The position numbers and the translations under genes were made by a program. Positions 1-9,799 of a DNA stretch of 64,000 nucleotides are shown in pieces. The stretch covers positions 1,508,288 to 1,572,287 of the forward strand of contig OZ007016.1 of assembly GCA_963931445.1 (NCBI GenBank). Direction: 5' to 3'. Each line of letters opens with the position of its first letter. The first letter of the stretch is position 1. A model generated the notes under the pieces. It did not search any database. It was given only the letters and a program-made list of their open reading frames with translations, and was not told where the DNA came from. The stretch is from CALXVA01 sp944393025 (lineage in GTDB: Bacteria; Bacillota; Clostridia; TANB77; CAG-508).

Positions 1-111
1 TCTAGAAACTATTGCTCCTTCAGGTAAATTTCTTTCTGGATACTTTTCTTCATAATATGATATTTCCTTTGCATTTGGAAATATTAAATCTGCTAAATCT
101 TTATAATTCAT
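1..111 (-). CDS. gltX: Glutamyl-tRNA synthetase, N-terminal fragment (cut by window edge)
   Basis: The first 37 codons are visible, reading MNYKDLADLIFPN and on to LPEGAIVSR at the edge. This is the leader that precedes the FAPSPTG signature in bacterial GluRS of Clostridia; the signature itself would lie outside the window. The enzyme charges tRNA-Glu (and in many Firmicutes tRNA-Gln) with glutamate. The ATG at 109-111 is preceded on the minus strand by AAGGAG with normal spacing. It lies 21 bases downstream of the RNase J stop, so it may be cotranscribed with it. Identity rests only on the short N-terminus. Confidence 0.7.
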   Translation of the reverse strand, partial: MNYKDLADLIFPNAKEISYYEEKYPERNLPEGAIVSR

Positions 112-132
112 AACTTTCTCTCTCCTTATTTC

Positions 133-2001
133 TTACACTTCCATTATAATTGGTAATATCATTGGATTACGCTTTGTTCTTTGAAAAATATAATCTCTTA
201 AATCATCTTTTAATGTTGATTTTATTGTAGACCAATCTCTTATTCCTTCTTCTTCAAAGGTTCTAACTTCTTGTTTTATTACTCTTTTCACATCATCCAT
301 TAAAGTTTCTGATTCTCTTACATATACAAATCCTCTTGAAACCACATCTGGCCCTGATATTATTTCTCCTGTAGATTTGTCCATTGTCATTACTATTACT
401 ATTAATCCATCTTGTGACAAATGTTGTCTATCTCTTAATACTATATTTCCTACATCTCCTATTCCTAAACCATCAACTAATATTTTTCCTGATGGAACTG
501 ATGTAGTTATTTTAGCTTCTTTTTTATTTAATTCTAATGTTTTTCCATTTTCTAATATAAATATATTTTCTGTTGGAATTCCCATTTTTTTTGCTGTTTC
601 CGCATGTGCTCTTAATTGTTTATATTCGCCATGTACAGGAATAAAATATTTTGGTTTTGCAAGAGATATTATTAATTTTTGTTCTTCTTGACATGCATGT
701 CCAGATACATGAATATCTTCTAATGCACTATATATAACTTCAGCACCAATTTGCATTAAATCATTTATTACATTTGAAACCAATTTTTCATTTCCTGGTA
801 TTGGTGTTGCTGAAATTATAACCATATCATTTGGTGTAATAACTACTTTTTTATGTTCTCCTGCTGCCATTCTTGTTAATGCTGACATAGTTTCACCTTG
901 ACTTCCTGTAGTTATAATTACTAATTGTTCATCTGTATAATTTTTAATTAAATCTATATCAATAAACATATTTTCCGGTGCATCAATATAGCCTATTTCT
1001 CTTGCAGTATTTATCATATTTATCATACTTCTACCACATACTGCAATTTTTCTATTATGCTCTTTTGCTGAATTTACAATTTGTTGAACCCTGTGCACAT
1101 TTGAAGCAAATGTCGCTACAACTATTCTTTTTTTATTATTTTGAAATAATCTATCAAAAACATCTCCAACAGTACTTTCAGACATTGTATAACCTTTTCT
1201 TTCAGAATTTGTACTATCTGACATTAATGCTAAAATTCCTTTATTTCCTAATTCTGCAATTCTCCCTAAATCCATAATTTGATCATCTATTGGTGTAAAA
1301 TCTACTTTAAAGTCTCCAGTATGCAATACCACTCCTACTGGTGTATGAATTGCAAGCATAACTGAATCTGGTATACTATGACTGCTTCTGATAAATTCTA
1401 TTTTAATGTTTCCAAAATTAATTGTTTGTCCTTGTTCTACTATATTTAATTTAGTAGATGAAAGTAAGTTATGTTCTTCTAATTTGTTCTTTATTAAACC
1501 AGCTGTTAATCTAGTTGCATAAATTGGTATATTGATTTTTTTAAATATATATGGTATAGCACCAATGTGATCTTCATGTCCATGTGTTATAACTAATCCT
1601 TTAATTTTATCTTTGTTTTTTTCTAAATATGTTATATCTGGTATTACTAAATCTATTCCTAGCATATCATCTTCAGGAAATTCTAATCCACAATCTACTA
1701 ATATTATTTCATTTTCGTATTCAAATACAGTTATATTTTTTCCTATTTCATCTAATCCGCCTAAAGGTATAATCTTTAAGTTATTTTTCTTAAATTCAAA
1801 TTTATTAGTATTAGACTTTTTCTTTTTATCTAAAGATTTTATTAACATATCTTCTTTTTTTATATCTTGTAAGTTATTTTTTCTAATTCTGTTCTCTTTT
1901 CCATCTTCACTTTTATTGGCCTTGTTTATTCTTCTAGTCATGTTTTTCTTTTCTTCTAATTTTGCATATTCCTTCTTTTCCATTATCTCATTTTTTTTCA
2001 T
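133..2001 (-). CDS. rnj: Ribonuclease J
   Basis: Metallo-beta-lactamase/beta-CASP ribonuclease acting in mRNA decay and rRNA maturation (5'-3' exo- and endonuclease). The HGHEDHIG zinc motif lies about residue 140, followed by the HTGDFK and SDSTN segments, the beta-CASP core and the PVHGEY motif; the C-terminal domain is complete. The frame opens at 2019, but the ATG at 2001 (MKKNEI) is preferred because GGGAGA lies at proper spacing upstream of it. A lysine- and asparagine-rich extension of about 70 residues precedes the catalytic domain; it looks disordered and could contact RNA or partners. gltX follows closely. Confidence 0.95.
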   Translation of the reverse strand: MKKNEIMEKKEYAKLEEKKNMTRRINKANKSEDGKENRIRKNNLQDIKKEDMLIKSLDKKKKSNTNKFEFKKNNLKIIPLGGLDEIGKNITVFEYENEIILVDCGLEFPEDDMLGIDLVIPDITYLEKNKDKIKGLVITHGHEDHIGAIPYIFKKINIPIYATRLTAGLIKNKLEEHNLLSSTKLNIVEQGQTINFGNIKIEFIRSSHSIPDSVMLAIHTPVGVVLHTGDFKVDFTPIDDQIMDLGRIAELGNKGILALMSDSTNSERKGYTMSESTVGDVFDRLFQNNKKRIVVATFASNVHRVQQIVNSAKEHNRKIAVCGRSMINMINTAREIGYIDAPENMFIDIDLIKNYTDEQLVIITTGSQGETMSALTRMAAGEHKKVVITPNDMVIISATPIPGNEKLVSNVINDLMQIGAEVIYSALEDIHVSGHACQEEQKLIISLAKPKYFIPVHGEYKQLRAHAETAKKMGIPTENIFILENGKTLELNKKEAKITTSVPSGKILVDGLGIGDVGNIVLRDRQHLSQDGLIVIVMTMDKSTGEIISGPDVVSRGFVYVRESETLMDDVKRVIKQEVRTFEEEGIRDWSTIKSTLKDDLRDYIFQRTKRNPMILPIIMEV

Positions 2002-2254
2002 ATAATTATTTTCTCCCATCTTTTATAATTTATTGTATATATTTAATAATATAATACTAAAAGTTAATTTATATACAAATTCTAAAATAATAATTATTTC
2101 TATTAACAATAAAACTAGCTAATTATAAATATAAAATATCTTACTATTTATTTCATACTATTACTATACATAGATTTTACTTTACAAACATAAGCAAATA
2201 ACAATGTAAGTAAGATTTGTTATATACTTTTATTTCTTCTTATGATATAAAATA

Positions 2255-2285
2255 AAAGTAGCTTATAAATATTATAAACTACTTT
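2255..2285 (-). terminator. Hairpin in the 490-bp gap between the ROK kinase and rnj
   Basis: A 14-bp stem with one mismatch (AAAGTAG...CTACTTT outer arms), followed on the minus strand by TTTTATTTT. This fits a rho-independent terminator for the ROK kinase transcript, although it lies about 200 bases past the stop. The rest of 2020-2490 is extremely AT-rich, and I see no gene in it. Confidence 0.45.
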
Positions 2286-2490
2286 GCTAAAACATCAGTA
2301 CAATATTTTATTTATACTTTAGCATAATATACATAACATACTAAATATATTTTCCGCACCATAAGTATGTTTCTATTTTATATTATCTAAATTTTATAAT
2401 CCGCTTCATAATTTACAATATCATAATATATTTTAATTATATATAAATCTCTTCTTTACCTTATTTTGGTAACAACTGTAAATTATTATA

Positions 2491-3396
2491 CTATTTTTTT
2501 TTATTTTTGTCAACTATAACTGCACCTATTAGACCTGCATCATTTTTAAATTCAGATAATAATATATCTGGCATACTATCTTTATTAAATTTATATTTTC
2601 TTAAATTCATTTCTTCAACTAATTTTTCATAAAATATTTCTTTAAAAAATACAAAACTTCCTCCAAAGCAAATTGCTTCTGGTTCAAATATATCTATAAT
2701 ATTTGAAAGTCCTATAATTAAATTATTTATAAATTCTTCTATTAAACTATTAATTTTATTATCTTTAATATTTTCCTTTATTTTTTCTAATATTTCTTCT
2801 GAAGAAACATCTTCTAAATTTAATATATCTTTTGTTTTGTCCTTAAATCTTTTTATAGAACAATAAGTTTCAAAGCATCCTCTTTTTCCACAATTACATA
2901 TATTTCCATCTTTTTGTATTATCATATGTCCTAATTCAAACCCATTATTTTTTTTATTTTTTAATTCTTTTCCATTTAAAAATACTGCTGAACCTATTCC
3001 TGTTCCCAAACATAAAAATACAGCATCTTTATATGGTTTTAATGCACCATATTTAAATTCTGCAATTCCTGCAGATTTTGCATCATTTTTTATATCAATT
3101 TTTATTTTATATTTTTCAAATATTTCTTTAAAATTCAATTCTTTTATTCCTAAATTCACAATATTAGTTATATTTAATTGTTCTATATTTGGATTTCCAG
3201 GACCTGCTATGCCAATTAATTTAATTGAGTTTTCTTCTTTAAATTTATTTATATAAAAATCAATTATATTTAAGATATCAATCTCTATATTTTTATTTTT
3301 TTCTATTGGTATTTCTATTTTTTCTATAATTTTGTTTTTATTGTTAATCAAAGCAATTCCTATATGACTTCCACCTAAATCTACTCCTATTTTCAT
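2491..3396 (-). CDS. ROK-family sugar kinase (glucokinase-like)
   Basis: ROK kinase, 301 aa, the usual length. The N-terminal phosphate-binding loop reads GVDLGGSHIGIAL (normally DxGGT, here GGS). The ROK signature and zinc-binding segment ICNCGKRGCFETYCS lie about residues 163-177, with the preceding GHMII histidine. The likely reaction is ATP-dependent phosphorylation of glucose or another hexose in the cytoplasm, but substrate cannot be read from sequence and a transcriptional role is unlikely because no HTH precedes the kinase. It is isolated between terminators. Confidence 0.85.
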   Translation of the reverse strand: MKIGVDLGGSHIGIALINNKNKIIEKIEIPIEKNKNIEIDILNIIDFYINKFKEENSIKLIGIAGPGNPNIEQLNITNIVNLGIKELNFKEIFEKYKIKIDIKNDAKSAGIAEFKYGALKPYKDAVFLCLGTGIGSAVFLNGKELKNKKNNGFELGHMIIQKDGNICNCGKRGCFETYCSIKRFKDKTKDILNLEDVSSEEILEKIKENIKDNKINSLIEEFINNLIIGLSNIIDIFEPEAICFGGSFVFFKEIFYEKLVEEMNLRKYKFNKDSMPDILLSEFKNDAGLIGAVIVDKNKKK

Positions 3397-3412
3397 ATTT
3401 ACCCCTTAATTC

Positions 3413-3473
3413 AAAAAATAATACTATTCAAAGAATGAAATACTAATAAATTTCTATGAATAGTATTATTTTA
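3413..3473 (-). terminator. Terminator of the pilus operon
   Basis: Inverted repeat AATAATACTATTCA...TGAATAGTATTATT with a loop of about 26 bases and a run of Ts on the minus strand, immediately after the pilC stop and before the ROK kinase start. Confidence 0.75.
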
Positions 3474-3484
3474 TTATATTTTTA

Positions 3485-4852
3485 TTACATGGTTATATCT
3501 ATACCTAAATCTACTGATTCAAATATCCATCCACCCATGTATAATTGTATACATGGTACAATTATTACTATTACTAAGAATATTAAAAATACACCTACTA
3601 TAGAATATACAACTTGTGGTAATACTGCCATAACTTTTTGTATTAAATTATTAATATCCATTTCCATATATTCAACTAATTTTTTCATCATTTCAATTAA
3701 ATCTGTTTGCATTCCTATTTTTAACATTTCAGTCTGCATTGATGAAGATAAGCCAGAATTTTCAAATGGTTCAATCCAAGATGCACCAATTAATATATTA
3801 TTAATTGCAGTTTCAATAATTGATAACATAACATAATTCTTTACTACTGCTTTGCTTACATCTAAGGCTTCTTGAATTCTCATTCCATTTTCCAAATTTA
3901 GTAACATTGCTCTCATGAATCTTGAAAAATCCATAGAATATATCAATTTACCAAATATAGGCATTTTATATTTAAAATAATCAAAATCATATCTTCCTTT
4001 TGGTGTTTTAATATATACTATTACACCTCCTATAACTGATGAGAATATAATCACAGGTATATACCATACATTTATTAATCCATTACAAAAATCTACAAAC
4101 CATAATGTTATTTCTGGAAGTGTTTGAGTGGTTCCTGATTGTGCGAATGCTTCTTGAATTAATGGTATAATATATGCTACACCGAATATTAGTAATCCTA
4201 TGATTGCTAATAATTGCAATACATTAGGAATAATTATTTTCTTTAGTCTTGAACTAGTGTTATCTACATCTTCTAAATATTTTACAGCTTGTTCTAAAGA
4301 TTTTTCAAGAGAACCAGACATTTCTCCAACTCTTATCATATTAATATATATATATGGAAATATATTAGAATAATATTCCATTGTTGTATACATATATTCT
4401 CCAGATTCAACACCTGCCAATATATCTTGTAATACACCTCTTAATGATAAATTATCTGTACTTTCTATAATTGTACTTAATGCATGTATATTGTTAAAGT
4501 TTGCTTTCTTAAGTAAATAAAAATTTTGAGTAAATATAATAATATCTCTTGCTGTTATTTTTTCTTCTCTTGCCAAAGCAATATTTATTCTCTCTTTTAA
4601 AGTTGGTTTAGCTTTTAATCTTCCTTGCATTATATTGGCTGAATTTGCTTGTTTCATTATATCATCTATGTCTAGTATATTTCTTCTATTAGCTTTTGCT
4701 TTTTTGCTTTTATAACCAACCTGTGTAATACTTATTGGCATTAATCCGTTATTTTTTAATTTCTTTATAAGGTTATTTCTATTTACATCTTCGACTTTAT
4801 TTCTTACTACTTGTCCTTTTGATGTTATTGCTCTATAAATATATTCAGGCAT
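3485..4852 (-). CDS. pilC: Type IV pilus inner-membrane platform protein PilC
   Basis: Type II secretion F/PilC family, 455 aa. The N-terminus (YIYRAITSKGQ) is typical. Two T2SF domains follow, each with hydrophobic segments (about residues 205-240 and 265-285, and a C-terminal pair from about 410). PilC forms the membrane base on which the PilB and PilT motors act. It is the last gene of the pilus operon, 32 bases after pilT. Confidence 0.92.
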   Translation of the reverse strand: MPEYIYRAITSKGQVVRNKVEDVNRNNLIKKLKNNGLMPISITQVGYKSKKAKANRRNILDIDDIMKQANSANIMQGRLKAKPTLKERINIALAREEKITARDIIIFTQNFYLLKKANFNNIHALSTIIESTDNLSLRGVLQDILAGVESGEYMYTTMEYYSNIFPYIYINMIRVGEMSGSLEKSLEQAVKYLEDVDNTSSRLKKIIIPNVLQLLAIIGLLIFGVAYIIPLIQEAFAQSGTTQTLPEITLWFVDFCNGLINVWYIPVIIFSSVIGGVIVYIKTPKGRYDFDYFKYKMPIFGKLIYSMDFSRFMRAMLLNLENGMRIQEALDVSKAVVKNYVMLSIIETAINNILIGASWIEPFENSGLSSSMQTEMLKIGMQTDLIEMMKKLVEYMEMDINNLIQKVMAVLPQVVYSIVGVFLIFLVIVIIVPCIQLYMGGWIFESVDLGIDITM

Positions 4853-4884
4853 TTTTCCTCCTTTCCAATAAAATTTTAATAATT

Positions 4885-6003
4885 TTATTGCTGTATTCTA
4901 TTTGTTTTTTCTTTATTTATTTTTAATTGCATTATAGTTCTATTTAAAATTTCTATATTTTTTTCCTCTATTTGTGCCTTTGCTTGTTCTAATGTTATTA
5001 CATCATTCACAAAAAGCTCTGCTATTGAATTAATTAATCCTATACTTCCTTTTTCTGAATTACTTTGTATAGCATCTTCTATTTCAGATACACTAATTTT
5101 TTCTTTTCTAATTATTCCAGATACTATGTTATCTACTACCATTACTTCAGGAACTAAAACAAGTTGGTCATTTTTTCCAAGTAATAATCTTTGAGAAATT
5201 ACTAATTTTAAAAGTGAAGAAATTAAATACTTAACTGTTTGTTGATCTCTTATTTCATAAAAATTTACCATTCTGTCTATTGTTTCTGCACATGATTTTG
5301 TATGAAGTGTACCTATTACTAAATGTCCTGCCTCTGCTGTTTCAATTGCCGCTTCCATTGTTTCTCTATCTCTAATTTCACCAATTACTAATATATCGCA
5401 GTCTTCTCTTAAACAATTTTTTACGCCATCACTATAATTTAAACAATCTCTACCGGCGCCAATTTCTTTTTGCACTACAATTGACTTTTTACTTTTATGT
5501 TTATATTCAACAGGACTTTCTAATGTAAGTATTTTTTTATTTTGATTTTCATTTATTTCATTTATAAGAGCATTTAAAGTAGTAGTTTTACCTGAATTTG
5601 TCTTACCTGTGACTAATATTAAACCTTGTGGTTGATATGTCATTCTCCTTACTATATCTGGTACACCTAAGTCTTGATATTTTGGTAATTCGCTTTTTAT
5701 TAATCTTAATGTAAATATTGGTACATCATCTGCTAGTGAAATATTTACCCTTAATCGTATATCTTCATACTCAAAAGAAGTATCTAATCTTTTAGTTTCT
5801 TTAAATACTTTATCTTTATCTAAATTTCCTCTTACAAAATAATCATATATGTCATACATATCATCTACTGTAAGAACTGAAGGAGTTTCAAATTCAATTA
5901 ATTGTCTTCTTATTCTAAGCATTGGCTTTAAGTTACATATTAAATGAATATCAGATGCATCCTTTTTTTTTGCAACTTTTAAAATTTCATCAATGTCTAT
6001 CAT
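4885..6003 (-). CDS. pilT: Type IV pilus retraction ATPase PilT
   Basis: Hexameric secretion ATPase, 372 aa. Walker A TGKTNSGKTT lies about residues 131-140; the Walker B and Asp/His boxes include VIGEIRDRETM and GHLVIGTLHT. The short N-terminal PAS-like domain starting near DASDIH is the PilT form, distinct from the longer PilB N-domain. It would power pilus retraction, so this operon should encode a dynamic pilus and not only a static adhesin or a competence pseudopilus. It lies between pilB and pilC. Confidence 0.93.
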   Translation of the reverse strand: MIDIDEILKVAKKKDASDIHLICNLKPMLRIRRQLIEFETPSVLTVDDMYDIYDYFVRGNLDKDKVFKETKRLDTSFEYEDIRLRVNISLADDVPIFTLRLIKSELPKYQDLGVPDIVRRMTYQPQGLILVTGKTNSGKTTTLNALINEINENQNKKILTLESPVEYKHKSKKSIVVQKEIGAGRDCLNYSDGVKNCLREDCDILVIGEIRDRETMEAAIETAEAGHLVIGTLHTKSCAETIDRMVNFYEIRDQQTVKYLISSLLKLVISQRLLLGKNDQLVLVPEVMVVDNIVSGIIRKEKISVSEIEDAIQSNSEKGSIGLINSIAELFVNDVITLEQAKAQIEEKNIEILNRTIMQLKINKEKTNRIQQ

Positions 6004-6020
6004 TGGTTACCTCCTAAATA

Positions 6021-7646
6021 TTAATATATAGCTAATTTATTATTTAGTTCTTGCATATTTGTTATTCCATCTAACATTTTATATATTCCATCTACAATTA
6101 ATGGAACATATCCTGATTCTAATGCACTATTTCTTATTTCTATTGCAGATTTATTATCTACAATTAATGTTCTTAATTCATCATTTAAAATAAGTATTTC
6201 AAATATACCTATTCTTCCAAGATAACCAGTATTATTACACTTTTTACAGCCAACTGCATCAAATGTTTTTTTGCCATTTAAATCAAACTTTATTCCATAT
6301 TTATCACCAATTTTATTTATAATTTCTATTTCCTCTTTAGTATATTCTCTTTCTTTTAAACAATATGGGCAAAGTTTTCTTACAAGTCTTTGTGATACAG
6401 ATGTTGCTAAAGTACTAGATATATCATAATTTGAAATTCCCATTTTTCTAAGTCTAGTTATAACTTCTATTGCATCTATAGTGTGTATTGTAGATAATAC
6501 ATAATGTCCTGTTTGTCCTGCTTGCATAGCAATTTCTGCTGTTTCTTTATCTCTTATTTCTCCCACTAGTATTATGTCTGGATCTTGTCTTAAGACTGTT
6601 CTTAAAGAACTTGCAAATGTTATTTTTGGATCAACTTCAATTTGATTTAATCCATTAATTCTTATTTCAACAGGATCCTCTATTGTTGTAATATTTATTT
6701 CTGGTCTATTTAAATAATCTATAATACTATATAATGTTGTAGTTTTTCCTTCTCCTGTTGGTGCTGCAATAACTGTTATACTATTCTTTTTGTTAAATGC
6801 TTTTTTTACTAATTCTTCGTCCTTTGGAAACCCTAAATCAAATATTGATTTTACATCTTCATTTTTCTTTAATAATCTTAAAACAAATTTTTCTCCATAT
6901 ATATTTTTTTGTGAAGAAACACGAATATTATATTCTGGATACATAACAATTCTTCCATCTTGTGCTTCTTGCTTTTCTTGATGCATATTTGATATAGCTT
7001 TTAGTCTACCTATAATTTGAGTTTGTTTTTCTTTTCCTATATTTGCTACATCTATTAAAACACCATCAATTCTATATCTTATTCTCATACCTTCTTGCAT
7101 AGGTTCAATATGAATATCACTTGCTCTTTTTTCCATAGCTGATTTTATTACACTATCTATAAAACCAGATACATCTGCATTTACATCTATATTTTCTGGA
7201 TTAGGTGAAAAAGAGTTTAATATTGCATCAATATTTGTTTCAAATGTAATGTATTTTTCCATTATTAAACCTTTATTTAAAAGTAACAATCTAACGGTTT
7301 CAATAGCTCTTCTATTAGATGTATCTGCAAAGCATACTTTTATTTTACCAGCATTTTCTTCAAAAGGTATTGCTTTATATTGTTTAGCAATATCTATAGA
7401 TATATAATCTAACATATTAATCCTTAAATCTGCTTCTCTTAAGTAAATAGCTTTTTCGTCTAAGATTTCTCCAATTGCATTTATTAATATATATGGATCA
7501 CATAATCTTAAAATATTTAATATATCTCCTATTTTTTTCTTTGGTTCAGCTTTTTGATATTCTAACGCTTTTTCTATATCTGCTTCAGATACAATTCCTT
7601 TTTTTACCAATTCTATTCCTAATGGTTGTCTTTTTTTAGAATCCAT
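6021..7646 (-). CDS. pilB: Type IV pilus extension ATPase PilB
   Basis: Secretion ATPase of the PilB/GspE family, 541 aa. It carries an N-terminal GspE/MshEN-like domain (residues 1-150), Walker A APTGEGKTT, Asp box and Walker B (DIILVGEIRDKETAE), and a four-cysteine zinc site (CPYC and CKKC) about residues 420-465. MshEN domains bind c-di-GMP in some homologues; that is a possibility, not something visible here. It drives pilus assembly and starts 31 bases after the upstream minor pilin gene. Confidence 0.93.
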   Translation of the reverse strand: MDSKKRQPLGIELVKKGIVSEADIEKALEYQKAEPKKKIGDILNILRLCDPYILINAIGEILDEKAIYLREADLRINMLDYISIDIAKQYKAIPFEENAGKIKVCFADTSNRRAIETVRLLLLNKGLIMEKYITFETNIDAILNSFSPNPENIDVNADVSGFIDSVIKSAMEKRASDIHIEPMQEGMRIRYRIDGVLIDVANIGKEKQTQIIGRLKAISNMHQEKQEAQDGRIVMYPEYNIRVSSQKNIYGEKFVLRLLKKNEDVKSIFDLGFPKDEELVKKAFNKKNSITVIAAPTGEGKTTTLYSIIDYLNRPEINITTIEDPVEIRINGLNQIEVDPKITFASSLRTVLRQDPDIILVGEIRDKETAEIAMQAGQTGHYVLSTIHTIDAIEVITRLRKMGISNYDISSTLATSVSQRLVRKLCPYCLKEREYTKEEIEIINKIGDKYGIKFDLNGKKTFDAVGCKKCNNTGYLGRIGIFEILILNDELRTLIVDNKSAIEIRNSALESGYVPLIVDGIYKMLDGITNMQELNNKLAIY

Positions 7647-7677
7647 AGACTTCTCCTTTCATTTGTTAATAATATTA

Positions 7678-8124
7678 TTACCAATATCTTAATGTAAATT
7701 CAATTTCTTTTTCCATATAATTATTAGAATCTTTTCCAATCTTCATATAAACACTAATAATATTTTTTGTTATAGAATTTACATTATATGTTTTTGATTG
7801 AAATTTACATTCCAATATATTTCCTGCTATTTTAACATCATTCCTATAAATTGAAACACCCTGAAATTTATATGTTGGTCCTTCCTCAAATATAATAGTA
7901 TTATCAGTAACTGTAGCTGAATTATAATTTTTGACATCTGTAGCAAAAAACATAGTAAATTTATTAAATTCTGCAAGATATCTAGGAGTATTATTTAATT
8001 CATTTATGTTATCATAAAATGTTGTAGCAACTGTAGTCATAACACTCATTACAATAGTTAAAATTACCATGTATATAGTAAGTGATACTAATGTAATGCC
8101 TTTTTGACTATTTACATCATACAT
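7678..8124 (-). CDS. Minor pilin-like protein with class III/IV prepilin leader
   Basis: 148 aa. A short basic leader ends NSQKG and is followed by ITLVSLTIYM and a hydrophobic helix to about residue 32, the prepilin pattern with cleavage after Gly8. Position +5 of the mature chain is Ser instead of the usual Glu. The remainder is a small globular beta-rich domain of unknown function. It is likely processed by the neighbouring PilD and built into the pilus as a minor subunit. Confidence 0.8.
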   Translation of the reverse strand: MYDVNSQKGITLVSLTIYMVILTIVMSVMTTVATTFYDNINELNNTPRYLAEFNKFTMFFATDVKNYNSATVTDNTIIFEEGPTYKFQGVSIYRNDVKIAGNILECKFQSKTYNVNSITKNIISVYMKIGKDSNNYMEKEIEFTLRYW

Positions 8125-8144
8125 TTTTAATACTCCTTTCTTGA

Positions 8145-8555
8145 TTATATTTCTTTAATTTTTAATCTTTGTACATTAAATTCTTCTGTATCGCCTTTAA
8201 AAGTATAAGATATTTTTAAATTTACAATTTTAATTATATCTTTTAAATTTTCTCCGTAATTTTCAAATTCCAATGAAACTTTAAAACCATTTGGTATTGA
8301 ATACTTATTAATATAATATTGACCAGTTTTAGTTTGAGCATCCTCATAAGAAATTTTGTCTATATCTTCTAATATTTGTACTGCATACACTGTCATTTGT
8401 GAATTCAATTTAGTTTTAATATTATTTTTATATATTGCTGTCATTAGCATTATAACTGAACCTACAAATACAAAAATAATAACACTTGCAACTATTATAT
8501 CTTGCATTGTAAATCCTTTTTCTTCTTTTAACTTTAATTTAATATTTTTCATCAT
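8145..8555 (-). CDS. Minor pilin-like protein with prepilin leader
   Basis: 136 aa. The basic leader ends LKEEKG, then FTMQDIIVASVIIFVFVG; cleavage is expected after the glycine and mature position +5 is Asp, a conservative replacement of the canonical Glu. One transmembrane helix, then a small soluble domain. It sits between pilD (stop and start 9 bases apart) and the second minor pilin, and is probably a pilus-tip or priming subunit. Confidence 0.8.
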   Translation of the reverse strand: MMKNIKLKLKEEKGFTMQDIIVASVIIFVFVGSVIMLMTAIYKNNIKTKLNSQMTVYAVQILEDIDKISYEDAQTKTGQYYINKYSIPNGFKVSLEFENYGENLKDIIKIVNLKISYTFKGDTEEFNVQRLKIKEI

Positions 8556-8564
8556 ACCACCTAT

Positions 8565-9380
8565 TTACTTATAGAATATTGCAAAATTAGTTATTATTAA
8601 AATAATTATATTAGAAACGCACATATAAAATCCTATAGGAATTTTTGCTGAATCTATTTTTATCTTTTTTACTATTTTGCTTTTTTTAATATGTAATTTA
8701 TAAATTAATAATTGAATTGAAATTGCAAGTAATGTAACTATAATTGTATAAATACATACTAACTCATAAGTATATAAAACTATTAACATGCATAATATTA
8801 AAATGTCGATTGTATAACTATCCTTTCCTTTTTTTCTTAAATACGTTACAGAAAATAATAATAAAATACATGATAATATTAAATAAATAACATATCTATA
8901 AATACTAGTGTCATTTTCTACTATGTATAGATATATCATATATATTGCAACACAAATAAAGCCAAATAGTAAAACTGGCTTTTCTATTTTAATTTTTTCT
9001 TTATCAATTCCTCCTATAATAAATAAAGTTGATATATATAATAATCCTATAATTAAATATGTTAATAACTGCCCATTTATAGTAAGTAAACTTGTTTTAA
9101 TTGAAAGAGCAAATAATACAAAAACGACTCCTGATAATATTTCAAGTAAAATATATCTTGGTCTTATTTTTTCTTTACAATATCTACATTTTCCTCCTAA
9201 AAAAGTATAACTTAATATTGGTATCATATCTAAAAATGATAACCTATGATTACACTTTGGGCAATAAGAACGAGTATGAAGTATATCTTGTTTTATTGGA
9301 ATTCTATATACTGCAAGTGAAAAAAAACTTCCAAAAAGTGTTCCTATAAAGAATATTAACATATATAGTATGTAATCCAT
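8565..9380 (-). CDS. pilD: Prepilin peptidase/N-methyltransferase PilD
   Basis: 271 aa with seven or eight predicted membrane segments. The first periplasmic/cytosolic loop holds two CxxC pairs (CPKC and CRYC) flanking NHRLSFLDMIPILSY, the zinc-binding methyltransferase region of A24A peptidases. The peptidase aspartates are less canonical: IGGIDKEKI fits the first; the second, normally in GxGD, is likely in or near GKDSY. It cleaves and N-methylates the prepilins encoded on either side. Confidence 0.88.
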   Translation of the reverse strand: MDYILYMLIFFIGTLFGSFFSLAVYRIPIKQDILHTRSYCPKCNHRLSFLDMIPILSYTFLGGKCRYCKEKIRPRYILLEILSGVVFVLFALSIKTSLLTINGQLLTYLIIGLLYISTLFIIGGIDKEKIKIEKPVLLFGFICVAIYMIYLYIVENDTSIYRYVIYLILSCILLLFSVTYLRKKGKDSYTIDILILCMLIVLYTYELVCIYTIIVTLLAISIQLLIYKLHIKKSKIVKKIKIDSAKIPIGFYMCVSNIIILIITNFAIFYK

Positions 9381-9403
9381 ATTTTCTCCTTAATTTTAAA
9401 ATA

Positions 9404-9459
9404 GAGATTATACTTAAAATATAATTATATATTTTAAATTATATTAAGTGTATAATCTC
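9404..9459 (-). terminator. Hairpin between the pilin gene and pilD
   Basis: Inverted repeat GAGATTATAC...GTATAATCTC with a short U-rich tail on the minus strand. It follows the pilin gene inside the operon, a position where partial termination would let the pilin be made in excess over pilD and the ATPases. Confidence 0.5.
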
Positions 9460-9484
9460 ATATTTAATAAAATAATTTTAAATC

Positions 9485-9724
9485 TTATTCTGTTACACTT
9501 GGAATTGTACCATTTGCTACAAGATCTTCCATGTATTTTATAGCATCATTTACCATTATTGCTGAATTTTCTGAATCTTGTTGTCCAACTTCTTTTGCTT
9601 TTTCAGCATATGGCATTAATCCACCATTAAAAGCAAATGAAATTGCTACTGTTGCTAATATTATTAGTATAACTATTGTTATTACTAATGCAACTAAAGT
9701 AATACCTTTTTGATTTCTTAACAT
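9485..9724 (-). CDS. Type IV pilin (probable major pilin), very short
   Basis: 79 aa. The leader MLRNQKG is followed by ITLVALVITIVILIILATVAIS, a perfect pilin N-terminal helix except that mature position +5 is Ala instead of Glu. The C-terminal part is only about 45 residues and largely helical/acidic, much smaller than the classical pilin head. The same N-terminal helix, almost residue for residue, heads the large protein at 31060-32307. A good RBS (GGAGG) precedes the ATG. Confidence 0.85.
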   Translation of the reverse strand: MLRNQKGITLVALVITIVILIILATVAISFAFNGGLMPYAEKAKEVGQQDSENSAIMVNDAIKYMEDLVANGTIPSVTE

Positions 9725-9799
9725 TTAAAATTCCTCCTTTATTTTTTTGTATATATCTATATAAAATAAATATAACCTAAGTTTATTATGAATTAAGTT

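Noticed and set aside
377..691. Plus-strand ORFs inside rnj, pil, rpo and other minus-strand genes
   Set aside because: They are reading-frame shadows of well-conserved genes, without RBS or recognisable products.
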